Positions 20,071 through 28,867 of a stretch of DNA of 64,000 bases are shown here, in pieces (positions within the stretch are counted from its first letter, which is position 1; each line of letters begins with the position of its first letter). The stretch is from NCBI GenBank assembly GCA_040877415.1, contig JBBDNV010000087.1:47390-111389 (forward strand). The letters are read 5' to 3'. Below the pieces are notes generated by a model. That model was not told the origin of the DNA and ran no database searches. It saw only the letters and a program-made list of their open reading frames with translations. This stretch comes from JBBDNV01 sp040877415. Lineage in GTDB: Bacteria; Planctomycetota; Planctomycetia; Pirellulales; PALSA-1355. A program made the translations under genes and the position numbers.

Positions 20071-21000
20071 ATGCGGTGGGTTGATATGCGGTTCGTTCCC
20101 TTGATCCTCGCGCTTGCGTTGGCCCCGTTGCTGCGGGGGATTATCAACCGCACCAAGGCACGGTTTGCCGGACGAGCGGGTCCGCCGCTGTTGCAGGCGT
20201 ATTACGATCTGTCCAAGCTGTTGAGGAAAGGCGCTGTCTACAGCCATACGACGACCTGGGTCTTTCGCGCCGGGCCGATCGTGTCGTTGTCCGGCGTGCT
20301 GGTCGCCGCCACGCTGCTTCCTTTTGGCAATTGTCCCTCCGCGGTCGCATTTCCCGGCGACCTTGTGGTGTTCGTCTATTTGCTGGCCGTGGGGCGGTTT
20401 TTCACCGTGGCCGCGGCGCTCGACACGGGATCGGCCTTCGAAGGCATGGGAAGCAGCCGCGAGGTGTTCTTTTCGGCTCTGGCCGAACCCTCCTTGTTGC
20501 TTGGCATGGCGGCCGTCGCGCGCGAGTCGATTGGAGGATCGGCGTTTACTTCGCTGTCTGAAATACTGAGCGCCGCCAGTGGGCATCTATGGGTGAACTT
20601 GGGGCTGATCCTCGTTTTCGTCGCCGTTGCGCTGTTCGTCGTGTGCCTTGCCGAGAACGCGCGCATGCCCGTCGATGACCCAACCACGCACCTCGAGCTG
20701 ACGATGATCCACGAGGTGATGGTGCTCGATCACGGCGGACCGGACTTCGCGCTAGTCAACTATGCCGCGGCGCTCAAATTGTGGCTCACCGCAGCGCTCA
20801 TCGTCGGCATCGTCGTCCCGTCCACGCACCTACTCGTCGTGGACGTCGCGGTTTCGCTGTCCGCGATGGCGTTTTTGGCCGTTTTGATCGGCGCTGTGGA
20901 ATCGACGATGGCCCGGCTGCGGATGGTGCGCGTTCAGCAGTTGCTCATTGGCGCAGCTACGCTCACCTTTCTGGCCCTGATCCTGGAGTATCGCGCGTAA
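20071..21000 (+). CDS. HyfC-like (NuoH-type) membrane subunit
   Basis: A 309-residue hydrophobic protein of the NuoH/HyfC/HycD family, which links the membrane arm to the catalytic arm. Family features include RAGPPLLQAYYDLSKLLRK in the first loop, a TGSAFEGMGSSRE loop, and the NuoH-type acidic loop ENARMPVDDPTTHLELTMIHE. It begins 3 bp after HyfB. The ATG at 20071 is used, with 20086 as an alternative five codons in. The last base of its stop codon is shared with the next start (TAATG). Confidence 0.9.
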   Translation: MRWVDMRFVPLILALALAPLLRGIINRTKARFAGRAGPPLLQAYYDLSKLLRKGAVYSHTTTWVFRAGPIVSLSGVLVAATLLPFGNCPSAVAFPGDLVVFVYLLAVGRFFTVAAALDTGSAFEGMGSSREVFFSALAEPSLLLGMAAVARESIGGSAFTSLSEILSAASGHLWVNLGLILVFVAVALFVVCLAENARMPVDDPTTHLELTMIHEVMVLDHGGPDFALVNYAAALKLWLTAALIVGIVVPSTHLLVVDVAVSLSAMAFLAVLIGAVESTMARLRMVRVQQLLIGAATLTFLALILEYRA

Positions 21001-21644
21001 TGACTTCGCCGTCCGACATCATTCTGGTTCTCGTCATCCTGATCAACCTGCTGCTGCTCGGGACGGGACGACTGCGCTCCTGCATTCGCGCTGTCGCGGT
21101 TCAAGGCGCCGCCATCGGGCTCTTGCCGCTCTTGGTCTCGAGCGCAGGATTCAGCCCGCGGCTGACCCTGGTGGCCGTAGTGAGCGTGGCACTTAAGGGA
21201 TTCGTGTTTCCGTGGCTGCTCTTCCGGTCGATGCGCAGCGCCAACGTCCGCCACGAAGTCGATCCTGTGATCGGTTACACGGCGTCGATCCTGGCGGGCG
21301 TCGTGTTGACAGGCGCGTCGTTCTGGATGGCGTCGCGCTTGCAGCTTCCCATCGTGCCGGTTTCCGACCTCGTGCTGCCCGTGGCGCTCTCCACGATTCT
21401 CTGCGGCTTGCTGCTGATCGTGTCGCGCCGCCAGGCCTTGAGCCAGGTCGTGGGCTACCTGGTGCTGGAGAACGGGATTTACATCTTCGGAACGGCGCTG
21501 GCGCACGAGGAGCCGCTGCTGGTGGAAATGGGGATTTTGCTGGACGTGTTCGTGGCGGTCCTCGTGATGGGAGTCGCCGTGTTCCACATCAGCCGGGAGT
21601 TCGACCACATTGACGTCGATCATCTGGCACGCTTGAAGGATTGA
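21000..21644 (+). CDS. HyfE-like (NuoK-type) membrane subunit
   Basis: A 214-residue membrane protein similar to HyfE, the two-part NuoK-like subunit. The start is the ATG at 21000, sharing one base with the HyfC stop (TAATG). Hydrophobic helices fill nearly the whole chain. The NuoK-like helix carries the buried glutamate in VVGYLVLENGIYIFGTAL and a second acidic position in EEPLLVEMGILLDVFVAVLVM. It works as part of the antiporter-like membrane arm together with HyfB and HyfF. Confidence 0.88.
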   Translation: MTSPSDIILVLVILINLLLLGTGRLRSCIRAVAVQGAAIGLLPLLVSSAGFSPRLTLVAVVSVALKGFVFPWLLFRSMRSANVRHEVDPVIGYTASILAGVVLTGASFWMASRLQLPIVPVSDLVLPVALSTILCGLLLIVSRRQALSQVVGYLVLENGIYIFGTALAHEEPLLVEMGILLDVFVAVLVMGVAVFHISREFDHIDVDHLARLKD

Positions 21645-21683
21645 AACGGCTCGAGCCGGCCGCAGGGCCGGGAGACAATCCGC

Positions 21684-23249
21684 GTGATTTTACTGGCACT
21701 GATTCTTGTTCCCACGCTGGCCGGCGGGCTGGCGTTCGCGATGCGCGCAAAGATGTGGCGCCGGACGCTCCTGATCGCCACCGCGCTTGTGCATGCGGCC
21801 TTGACCGCTTCGCTGTGGATCGATCGGCCCGGGCCGGTGCTGAACCAGTGGCTGGCGGTCGATTCCCTGGGGCTCTTGTTTTTGAGCATTGTGAGCGGGT
21901 TGTTTCTCGCCTCGGCGGTGTACTCGATCGCGTACCTGCGCGAGGAAGAGGCCGCTCGTCACATTGACCGCGAGGAGGGGTTTTTATTCTCCAATGAGCC
22001 GGAGGCGGTGTTCGTCGGTTGCCTGTTGTTGTTCCTGGCGTCGATGACCATGGTGACGCTGAGTCATCACCTGGGATTGTTGTGGGTCGGCATTGAGGGA
22101 ACGACGTTGGCCAGCGCGCCATTGATTTACTTCCACAGGCACCATCGGTCGCTGGAGGCGACGTGGAAGTATATTCTCATCTGTTCCGTCGGCATTGCCC
22201 TGGCATTGATGGGAAACTTTGTCCTGAGCGTGGCCACGACCAGCCCCGACGGCCGGCACGAGATTCCGTTGATCGTCCATCGGCTGCTCGAGAATGCCGG
22301 CCGGATCCGCGTGGATTGGCTCAGGGCCGCGTTCCTGTTTTTCCTCGTCGGGTACGGGACAAAGATGGGATTGGCGCCGCTGCACACGTGGCTGCCCGAC
22401 GCGCATAGCGAAGCGCCCTCGCCCGTCTCGGCATTGCTCTCCGGAGCCTTGCTGAATTGCGCGTTCCTGGGCATCCTGCGCGTTCACCAGTTGTGCGTTG
22501 CCGCCGGTGAAGCGGCGTTCAGCAGTCCGCTCTTGATCTTGTTCGGCGTGCTCTCGCTGACCGTCGCCGCGGTGTTCATCATGCGGCAAACCGACATCAA
22601 GCGCATGTTGGCCTACTCGAGCGTCGAGCACATGGGAGTGCAGGTCATCGGCGTCGGGCTGGGAGGAGCCGGCGTGTTCGGCGCCATGCTCCACTCCGTC
22701 AATCATTCCCTGACCAAGGCGGCGCTGTTCCTTACCGCCGGGAACATCCTGGCGTACTTTGGCAGAAAGCGCGTCGACGAAGTGAGCGGAATGAACCGCG
22801 CGCTGCCCACGAGCGCCGTGCTGTGGATTGCCGGTTTTCTGGCCATTACCGGGTCGCCGCCGTTCGGCGCGTTTCTGAGCGAGTTTACGATCCTCAAGGC
22901 GGCGCTCGACGGCGAGCGATTCGTCGTCGCGGTGCTGTATCTTGTCATGCTAGCGCTGATCTTCGTCGGCATGGCCAACATCTTTTTGCGCATGGCGCAA
23001 GGGGGCCGGCCCAAGACCAAAGGCCCGGGCGCCCGCGAAACGCCGCTGGCCCTGCTGTCGCCGGTGCTGCTGTTGTCGTGCACGCTCGTGCTCGGCCTGT
23101 ACGTGCCTCGACCGCTCGAGAACGTCTGCCGCGACGTGCAATCGTCTCTGGAGACTCCGGCCCGCGCCCGAGCGGCGGCGGAGAAGCCCGAGGCTCGCAC
23201 GGTACTTTCCCACTCCACCGTTCGGCCGAATCGCACTCTCAAGAAATAG
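21684..23249 (+). CDS. HyfF-like proton-conducting membrane subunit
   Basis: A 521-residue NuoL/M/N-family subunit of the HyfF type, the second antiporter-like protein of the complex. The conserved buried Glu138 is in LLWVGIEGTTLASAP. The lysine motif is VGYGTKMGLAPLHTWLPDAH, followed by MLAYSSVEHMGVQ and HSVNHSLTKAALFLTAG. The start is GTG at 21684 with GGGAG upstream. The last ~50 residues are a soluble Arg/Glu-rich tail (SLETPARARAAAEKPEA), which is unusual for the family. It lies 39 bp after HyfE. Confidence 0.9.
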   Translation: MILLALILVPTLAGGLAFAMRAKMWRRTLLIATALVHAALTASLWIDRPGPVLNQWLAVDSLGLLFLSIVSGLFLASAVYSIAYLREEEAARHIDREEGFLFSNEPEAVFVGCLLLFLASMTMVTLSHHLGLLWVGIEGTTLASAPLIYFHRHHRSLEATWKYILICSVGIALALMGNFVLSVATTSPDGRHEIPLIVHRLLENAGRIRVDWLRAAFLFFLVGYGTKMGLAPLHTWLPDAHSEAPSPVSALLSGALLNCAFLGILRVHQLCVAAGEAAFSSPLLILFGVLSLTVAAVFIMRQTDIKRMLAYSSVEHMGVQVIGVGLGGAGVFGAMLHSVNHSLTKAALFLTAGNILAYFGRKRVDEVSGMNRALPTSAVLWIAGFLAITGSPPFGAFLSEFTILKAALDGERFVVAVLYLVMLALIFVGMANIFLRMAQGGRPKTKGPGARETPLALLSPVLLLSCTLVLGLYVPRPLENVCRDVQSSLETPARARAAAEKPEARTVLSHSTVRPNRTLKK

Positions 23250-23264
23250 TCGAGCATTCCTCCG

Positions 23265-24791
23265 ATGACGCTCGTTTCCGAAACGCGAAGCATACGCAAC
23301 GGCGAGCGGCTGGCGCTGGCCAAGGTGCCGCAACTGCCGCTCGGCGAACTGCAGTCGTGGCTCGACGAGCGGATCGCCGCCGGCGGTCAGCTTTCCGCGC
23401 TGTTTGGCGTTCCGCTGGACTCGACGGCGCTGGCGCTCTACGCCGTCACGACCGCGGCAACCAGCGGCACCATTGCGGTTGCGGAAACGGTCGTCAAAGG
23501 ACGCTATCCCGCGCTCACGCCGCGCGTGCCCCAGGCCCATTGGTTCGAGCGCGAGATCGCCGAGCAGTGGGGCGTGGTGCCCGAAGGCCACCCCTGGCTG
23601 AAGCCGATTCGTTTTCACGCCTCGTACGCCTCCGGCAGGGACGCATGGAACCGGGCGGCCGGCGAGGCGATCCTGCCGGGCGTAACCGATTATTTCCGGG
23701 TCGAGGGGGAGGAAATTCACGAAGTCGCCGTGGGGCCGGTCCACGCCGGCGTCATCGAGCCCGGCCATTTTCGGTTTCAGTGCCACGGCGAGCACGTGTT
23801 TACGCTGGAAATCGAGCTGGGCTATCAACACCGCGGCATCGAGCGCCAGCTCGTGGGCGGTCCCACGAAGCGGACGCTGCATTACATGGAGACCCTGGCG
23901 GGAGATACCACGATCGGGCACGCAGCGGCGTATTCCCAGGCCGTCGAGGGATTGTCCGGCTCCGCGCCTCCGCTGCGGGCACAAGCCATTCGGGTGATCG
24001 CGCTCGAGCTCGAGCGGCTGGCCAACCACGTCGGCGATCTCGGTGCGCTGGCGCAGGACGTGGGCTATTTGCCGACGGCGTCCTACTGCGGCCGTCTCCG
24101 CGGAGATTTTTTGAACGCGACCGCGATGATTTGCGGCAATCGTTTTGGTCGCGGAACCGTGCGCCCCGGCGGCGTCGGATTCGATATCGACGAATCGCTG
24201 GCAAAAGCGCTGTGCGAGAAGGTCGAGGCCGCGCTGCGAGACGTCGAGGGAGCCACCCGGCTGCTGTGGACCACGTCGAGCGTCATGGCCCGATTTGAGG
24301 AGACGGGCAGGGTTTCGCGGGCAACGGCGAGTGAGCTGGGGCTCGTGGGACCGGCGGCCCGGGCGTGCGGGATCGATCGCGACATCCGCCGCGACTTTCC
24401 GTCCGGATATTATCGATTCGCGCAACTGCCCGTGTCGACGTGGCACTCCGGCGACGCGTTTGCGCGGGCCTACTTGCGCTGGTTGGAGGTGAATCGCTCC
24501 GCCCGTTTCATCATCGAACAGCTTCGCGCGCTTCCGCACACGACGCTTCGCGCCGAGGTCGGTCCGCTCGAGCCGAATAGCCTGGTGGTCGCGTTGGTCG
24601 AAGGCTGGCGCGGTGAGATTTGCCACGTGGCGCTCACCGACGACGACGGCCGCTTTGCCCACTACAAGGTGGTCGATCCTAGCTTTCACAATTGGATCGG
24701 GCTGGCCATGTCGCTTCGCGACCAGCAGATTTCGGATTTTCCCCTGTGCAACAAGAGTTTCAACCTGTCGTACTGCGGTCACGACCTGTGA
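23265..24791 (+). CDS. HyfG-like (NuoCD-type) large subunit lacking nickel-iron cysteines
   Basis: A 508-residue fusion of a NuoC-like N-terminal domain (residues ~1-130, with HWFEREIAEQWGVVPEGHPW) and a group 4 hydrogenase/NuoD-like large subunit. In true NiFe hydrogenases the L1 motif is CxxC and the L2 motif DPCxxC. Here the L1 region reads ETLAGDTTIGH (residues 209-219) with no cysteine. The C-terminal L2 region reads LCNKSFNLSYCGHDL with Cys495 and Cys504, nine residues apart, so no nickel site can form. The subunit is expected to be redox-active only through its partner, like NuoD or the Ehr complexes. It starts 15 bp after HyfF. Confidence 0.88.
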   Translation: MTLVSETRSIRNGERLALAKVPQLPLGELQSWLDERIAAGGQLSALFGVPLDSTALALYAVTTAATSGTIAVAETVVKGRYPALTPRVPQAHWFEREIAEQWGVVPEGHPWLKPIRFHASYASGRDAWNRAAGEAILPGVTDYFRVEGEEIHEVAVGPVHAGVIEPGHFRFQCHGEHVFTLEIELGYQHRGIERQLVGGPTKRTLHYMETLAGDTTIGHAAAYSQAVEGLSGSAPPLRAQAIRVIALELERLANHVGDLGALAQDVGYLPTASYCGRLRGDFLNATAMICGNRFGRGTVRPGGVGFDIDESLAKALCEKVEAALRDVEGATRLLWTTSSVMARFEETGRVSRATASELGLVGPAARACGIDRDIRRDFPSGYYRFAQLPVSTWHSGDAFARAYLRWLEVNRSARFIIEQLRALPHTTLRAEVGPLEPNSLVVALVEGWRGEICHVALTDDDGRFAHYKVVDPSFHNWIGLAMSLRDQQISDFPLCNKSFNLSYCGHDL

Positions 24792-24812
24792 TCCCACCAG
24801 GAGACCATCGCG

Positions 24813-25595
24813 ATGCTGAAAGTGCTCGGAGAACGATGGCGTCAGGGCCACCGCACGATTTCGTGGCCGGCCGGCGCTCCGCCGGTGCTGCCGGAACGCT
24901 TTCGCGGCTTGCCGGTCGTCGACACGTCGAAATGCCCCGACGGGTGCCGCGAGTGCGCTAAAGCCTGCCCGACCGATGCGATCACCGTGAATGGATCGCT
25001 CAAGTTGGACCTGGGACGCTGCCTGTTTTGCACCGATTGCATGGAAGCCTGCCCAGAGGGAGCGATCGCCTATACCCAGGACTTTCGACTTGCCTCGCGC
25101 ACCCGAGACGGCCTCGCGATGGATGGCTCGGCGCTAGCGCTGGCCGCAGCATTGGACGAAAAGACGCGCCGGTTGTTCGGCCGCTCCCTGCAATTGCGCG
25201 AAGTCAGCGCCGGCGGCTGCAACGGCTGTGAAGCGGACGTCAACGTGCTGAGCACGATCGTGTTCGACCTCAGCCGATTTGGCATCAGCATTGTCGCTTC
25301 GCCGCGCCACGCGGATGGCCTGATCATTACCGGCCCGGTCACCCAAAACATGAAGCTGGCGCTGCGCAAGACGTACGATGCGACTCCGCCGCCGAAGATT
25401 GTCGTCGCCGTCGGGGCCTGCGCCATCAGCGGCGGGCCGTATGTGGATCACCCCGAGCAGAACAACGGCGCGGACAGCGTTGTTCCGGTCGACCTGTATA
25501 TTCCCGGCTGCCCACCCCATCCCCTGACGATTCTCGACGGCCTGCTGCGCTTGTTGGGACGGATTGAGGATGGGACGCGGCGCGCCGCAACTTAA
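24813..25595 (+). CDS. Fused 4Fe-4S ferredoxin / HyfI-like (NuoB-type) subunit
   Basis: A 260-residue fusion of two subunits that are separate in hydrogenase 4. The N-terminal part is a two-cluster ferredoxin. One cluster has Cys41, 45, 48 and 52, with an unusual Cx3C at the start; the other has Cys70, 73, 76 and 80 in the standard pattern. The C-terminal part is HyfI/NuoB-like with ligands Cys136 and Cys139 (GGCNGCE), Cys203 (GACAISGG) and Cys233 (PGCPPHP). These are the four positions of the N2-type cluster. The AGGAGA site precedes the ATG. The protein should carry electrons between a soluble donor and the HyfG-like subunit. Confidence 0.9.
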   Translation: MLKVLGERWRQGHRTISWPAGAPPVLPERFRGLPVVDTSKCPDGCRECAKACPTDAITVNGSLKLDLGRCLFCTDCMEACPEGAIAYTQDFRLASRTRDGLAMDGSALALAAALDEKTRRLFGRSLQLREVSAGGCNGCEADVNVLSTIVFDLSRFGISIVASPRHADGLIITGPVTQNMKLALRKTYDATPPPKIVVAVGACAISGGPYVDHPEQNNGADSVVPVDLYIPGCPPHPLTILDGLLRLLGRIEDGTRRAAT

Positions 25596-25610
25596 AGCGA
25601 TGTTCGAATC

Positions 25611-27629
25611 ATGGCTCAAGCAACCCTAGAAATTCCACGCGGAAACGCCGCCGGGTTTCGCAAGTATTTCCAGCACGACTTGCCGGCGGGTTTCCTGGTG
25701 TTCCTCATCGCGCTGCCGCTTTGTCTGGGGATTTCCCTGGCCTGCGGGTATCCGCCGCTGGCGGGGATCTTCACGGCCATCATCGGCGCGATTCTGACGA
25801 CGTTCATCAGCAATTCCGAGCTCACCATCAAAGGACCGGCGGCGGGTTTGATTGTCATCGCCATAGGCTGCATCGAAGACTTCGGCGGCGACGGCGCCGT
25901 GGGCGGATTCACCGGGGCGGACATGACAGCCTACAAGGTGGCGCTGGCCGTCGGCGTGGCCGCCGCGGTGCTCCAGATCCTGTTCGGCCTGTTTCGCGCC
26001 GGCATCCTGGGTGAGTTCTTTCCGATCTCGGCCGTGCACGGCATGCTGGCGGCGATCGGCGTGATCATCGTCGCCAAACAGATTCCCGTCGCGCTGGGGG
26101 TCGAGGCGAAAGGCGATCCGCTGGTGCTGCTGCGAGACATTCCCCACTTCGTCGTCGAGGCCAACCCGGCCATCGCCGCCATCGGGGTCGTCGGCATGCT
26201 CATCATGTTCCTGTGGCCGGTCGTCCGTCACCGGCTCGGCTTTCTGAAGTTGATCCCGGCGCCCATGGTCGTGCTGCTGGCGACGGTGCCGATGGGCATG
26301 GCCTTCGATCTTTTGCACGCCCATTCATACGCGCTCGAGGGACACAAGTACCAGCTCGGGGGGCAGTACCTGGTGTCGATGCCGGACCGCGTGTTTGGCA
26401 TGTTCGATGAGATCACGCTGCCCGATTTTTCGGCCCTTGCCCAGCCGAAGGCCTGGAAGTGGGTGTTCATGTTCTTCGTGATCGGGAGCCTGGAGTCGCT
26501 CTTGAGCGCGAAGGCCATCGACATCATCGACCCGTGGAAGCGCAAGACGAACATGAATCGCGACATGACGGCCATCGGCGTGGCCAACCTGGCCAGCGCG
26601 CTGGTGGGCGGCCTGCCGATGATTTCCGAAATCGTCCGCAGCAAGGCCAATATCGACAACGGCGCGAGGACCCGCTTCGCCGACATGTGGCACGGCGTCT
26701 TCTTGCTGGCCTGCGTGGCGTTGATTCCGACAATCCTGCACCGGATCCCGCTGGCGGCGCTGGCGTCCATGCTGGTCTACACCGGCTACCGGCTGGCGCA
26801 TCCTTCCGAGTTCATTCACGTCTATCACGTCGGTCGCGAGCAGCTCGTTGTCTTCGTAACGACCCTGATCGGGGTGCTGGCGACCGACTTGCTGATCGGA
26901 ATCGGGATCGGCATCGGCGTCAAGCTGCTGATTCACATTGTCAACGGCGTGCCGCTGAGTTCGTTGGTCAAGCCGTATCTGGAGGTGTCCGACGTCGATG
27001 ACCGAACCTGCAGGATCTTGGCCCACGGTTCGGCCGTGTTCACCAATTGGATTCCGTTCCGCCGCGAAATCGAAAACCTCGGGTTGGTGCAGCGCAAGAA
27101 CGTGATCGTCGATCTCTCGGATACGACGCTTGTGGACCACAGCGTGATGGACAAGTTGGCTGTGATGCAGCGCGACTTCGCTCAAGAGGGCTTGTCGCTC
27201 GAGATCACCGGGCTTGACGCCCACCAGCAATTGTCGCGACACGATCAGGCCGCCCGCAAGCGCGGGCTGGCGCGAATCCGCCGCCTCACCGTCATCACGG
27301 ACAAGGCGCACGAGAAATGGCTCGAGGAGGAGTTCGTCGGGTGTGGGGCCAGCGGCTACACCGTCGTCCCTTGCTTGGGAGCCGGCTGGCGGCACATCGC
27401 CGGGAACGAAGCGTCCGCAAACTCGCAAGTGCGTATCGAGGTGATTGTCACGAACGATGTCTGCGCACGTATTCTTGAATTCTTACGAAGGGAGGTTCGG
27501 CCCGAACACCACACGACTGCTTGCGTCGAAACCGTCGAAGTGTTGCGCATTGGTCAGTTCCGGGTCGATCAAGCCGAACGCATTCCTGGGGTTGCCGGCA
27601 TGGCGTCGCAAACCGATCATGGGGGATGA
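25611..27629 (+). CDS. SulP-family anion/bicarbonate transporter with STAS and C-terminal PII-like domain
   Basis: A 672-residue transporter. Residues ~20-430 are the SulP membrane domain, starting with DLPAGFLVFLIALPLCLG and including SNSELTIKGPAAGLI. A STAS domain follows (~455-545, VIVDLSDTTLVDHSVMDKL). Residues ~559-646 resemble a PII-like fold of the SbtB/CPII kind, with GYTVVPCLGAGWRH, VRIEVIVTNDVCARILEFL and a final strand VETVEVLR. PII-like partners control bicarbonate uptake elsewhere. SulP proteins carry sulfate or bicarbonate; the carbonic anhydrase gene just downstream favours bicarbonate. The gene starts 15 bp after the HyfI-like gene. The PII-like assignment rests on pattern recognition. 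Confidence 0.85.
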   Translation: MAQATLEIPRGNAAGFRKYFQHDLPAGFLVFLIALPLCLGISLACGYPPLAGIFTAIIGAILTTFISNSELTIKGPAAGLIVIAIGCIEDFGGDGAVGGFTGADMTAYKVALAVGVAAAVLQILFGLFRAGILGEFFPISAVHGMLAAIGVIIVAKQIPVALGVEAKGDPLVLLRDIPHFVVEANPAIAAIGVVGMLIMFLWPVVRHRLGFLKLIPAPMVVLLATVPMGMAFDLLHAHSYALEGHKYQLGGQYLVSMPDRVFGMFDEITLPDFSALAQPKAWKWVFMFFVIGSLESLLSAKAIDIIDPWKRKTNMNRDMTAIGVANLASALVGGLPMISEIVRSKANIDNGARTRFADMWHGVFLLACVALIPTILHRIPLAALASMLVYTGYRLAHPSEFIHVYHVGREQLVVFVTTLIGVLATDLLIGIGIGIGVKLLIHIVNGVPLSSLVKPYLEVSDVDDRTCRILAHGSAVFTNWIPFRREIENLGLVQRKNVIVDLSDTTLVDHSVMDKLAVMQRDFAQEGLSLEITGLDAHQQLSRHDQAARKRGLARIRRLTVITDKAHEKWLEEEFVGCGASGYTVVPCLGAGWRHIAGNEASANSQVRIEVIVTNDVCARILEFLRREVRPEHHTTACVETVEVLRIGQFRVDQAERIPGVAGMASQTDHGG

Positions 27630-27715
27630 TGGAACCGTCGGGCGCCGCGTGCTCGGCCCCGCGGCGCCGCACGGCGAACTCATCGTCACGGCCCCCGCTC
27701 ATCAAGGAGAGTCGA

Positions 27716-28375
27716 ATGCGAACCCTTCGAGAGCTGATCGAAAACAATCGGAAATGGTCGGAAGACATCACGCGGCGCGATCCCGATTTCTTCCCGCGGC
27801 TCGCTCGCCAGCAGCAGCCGCGGTACCTTTGGATCGGATGTGCCGACAGTCGCGTGCCGGCGAACCAGGTCGTGGGTTTGGATCCGGGTGAGTTGTTCGT
27901 GCATCGCAACGTTGCCAATCTGGTCGTGCATTCGGATTTAAACTGCCTTTCGGTGATTCAGTACGCGGTCGAGGTGCTAGAGGTCGAGCACGTCATTGTT
28001 TGCGGTCACTACGGGTGCGGCGGCGTCAAGGCCGCCCTGGAGAACGAGCAGCTTGGACTGATCGACAACTGGCTCAGGCACATTCAGGACATCCGAGACA
28101 AGCACATGACGAGCCTGGAAAGGATCGCGGACGCCGCGGCTCGCTGCGACCGGCTGTGCGAGCTGAACGTCGTGGAGCAGGTTGTCAACGTGTGCCACAC
28201 AACGATCGCGCGGGATGCGTGGCGCAGGAATCAGCCGCTGACCGTGCACGGATGGATTTACCGGATCACCGACGGCCATGTGCGGGACCTGAACATGTGC
28301 GTCAGGCACCCGGAGGAGCTGTCCGCGAGCTATAACCTGGCGCGCAGTTCCATTGCCATACCGCGGCACGCTTGA
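27716..28375 (+). CDS. Beta-class carbonic anhydrase
   Basis: A 219-residue zinc enzyme that interconverts CO2 and bicarbonate. The zinc ligands are Cys42 (WIGCADSRVP), His98 and Cys101 (CGHYGCGG), with the Asp44-Arg46 dyad intact. The start at 27716 follows AAGGAGA at about 6 nt. A longer frame upstream overlaps the transporter end and is not needed. No signal peptide is present, so it is cytoplasmic. It follows the SulP-PII gene by 86 bp and would convert imported bicarbonate to CO2 or trap CO2 as bicarbonate. Confidence 0.93.
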   Translation: MRTLRELIENNRKWSEDITRRDPDFFPRLARQQQPRYLWIGCADSRVPANQVVGLDPGELFVHRNVANLVVHSDLNCLSVIQYAVEVLEVEHVIVCGHYGCGGVKAALENEQLGLIDNWLRHIQDIRDKHMTSLERIADAAARCDRLCELNVVEQVVNVCHTTIARDAWRRNQPLTVHGWIYRITDGHVRDLNMCVRHPEELSASYNLARSSIAIPRHA

Positions 28376-28416
28376 CGTGGAGACGGAGCTGTCACAACTC
28401 CTGTGTGGAGAGTGAG

Positions 28417-28441
28417 TGGGGCTTGGGTGGCCCCGTTTCTC
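28417..28441 (+). terminator. Hairpin after the carbonic anhydrase gene
   Basis: A GGGGC/GCCCC stem with a 7-nt loop is followed by GTTTCTCTC. It lies 42 bp after the stop codon and could end the Hyf/SulP/anhydrase transcript. Confidence 0.4.
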
Positions 28442-28476
28442 TCCAAGTTCTCCCCAAGATTCGACCACCTGTGCAG

Positions 28477-28776
28477 CTATTCGCCCATGGGACGGCGGAC
28501 TTCGTAGCGAGTCATGCGATTCACTTTTTGCGGCAGTTGCTGGACCTGGCAACGCTCGCGGCACTCGGCAATCGTCATCGCATACGGCACCCAGGATCCG
28601 CCATTGAACTCAAACGTCATTTTGTTTTCATCTTCCATTAGCGTGAAGGGTTTACCATATGCGACCGGGGGCTTCCTTTCCGGCATCATCAGAGGCGCCA
28701 GCGGTGGCGGCACATGCGACCCGCGGGTTTGATGCTTCTTCTGACGGTTGCCATGAAATCGTTTTTTCCTACCCAT
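28477..28776 (-). CDS. Small basic hypothetical protein
   Basis: A 99-residue protein I do not recognise. It has a strongly basic N-terminus (MGRKKRFHGNRQKKHQ), a proline-rich linker and a C-terminal segment with two cysteines (ECRERCQVQQL). The ATG at 28776 has an excellent GAGGGGA ribosome site 6 nt upstream, which supports a real gene. The basic tail suggests nucleic-acid or ribosome contact (weak inference). Confidence 0.6.
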   Translation of the reverse strand: MGRKKRFHGNRQKKHQTRGSHVPPPLAPLMMPERKPPVAYGKPFTLMEDENKMTFEFNGGSWVPYAMTIAECRERCQVQQLPQKVNRMTRYEVRRPMGE

Positions 28777-28867
28777 TGCCGATCCCCTCGCCAATGTTGT
28801 ACGGTTCCGACCGCGCCATACGTGGGCCGAACCGCCCCAGCGCCGGCTTGGGGTCAAAATTGGCCCA

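Noticed and set aside
22950..24851. Long minus-strand open frame opposite the HyfF/HyfG genes
   Set aside because: It is antisense to two conserved genes and lacks family motifs; high GC content makes such frames common.
17368..28375. Calling the cluster a true hydrogenase 4 or formate hydrogenlyase
   Set aside because: The HyfG-like subunit lacks all nickel-ligand cysteine pairs, and no formate dehydrogenase or maturation gene is present.
17368..28375. DabAB-type carbon uptake system
   Set aside because: No DabA (DUF2309) gene is present; similarity is limited to NuoL-family subunits.
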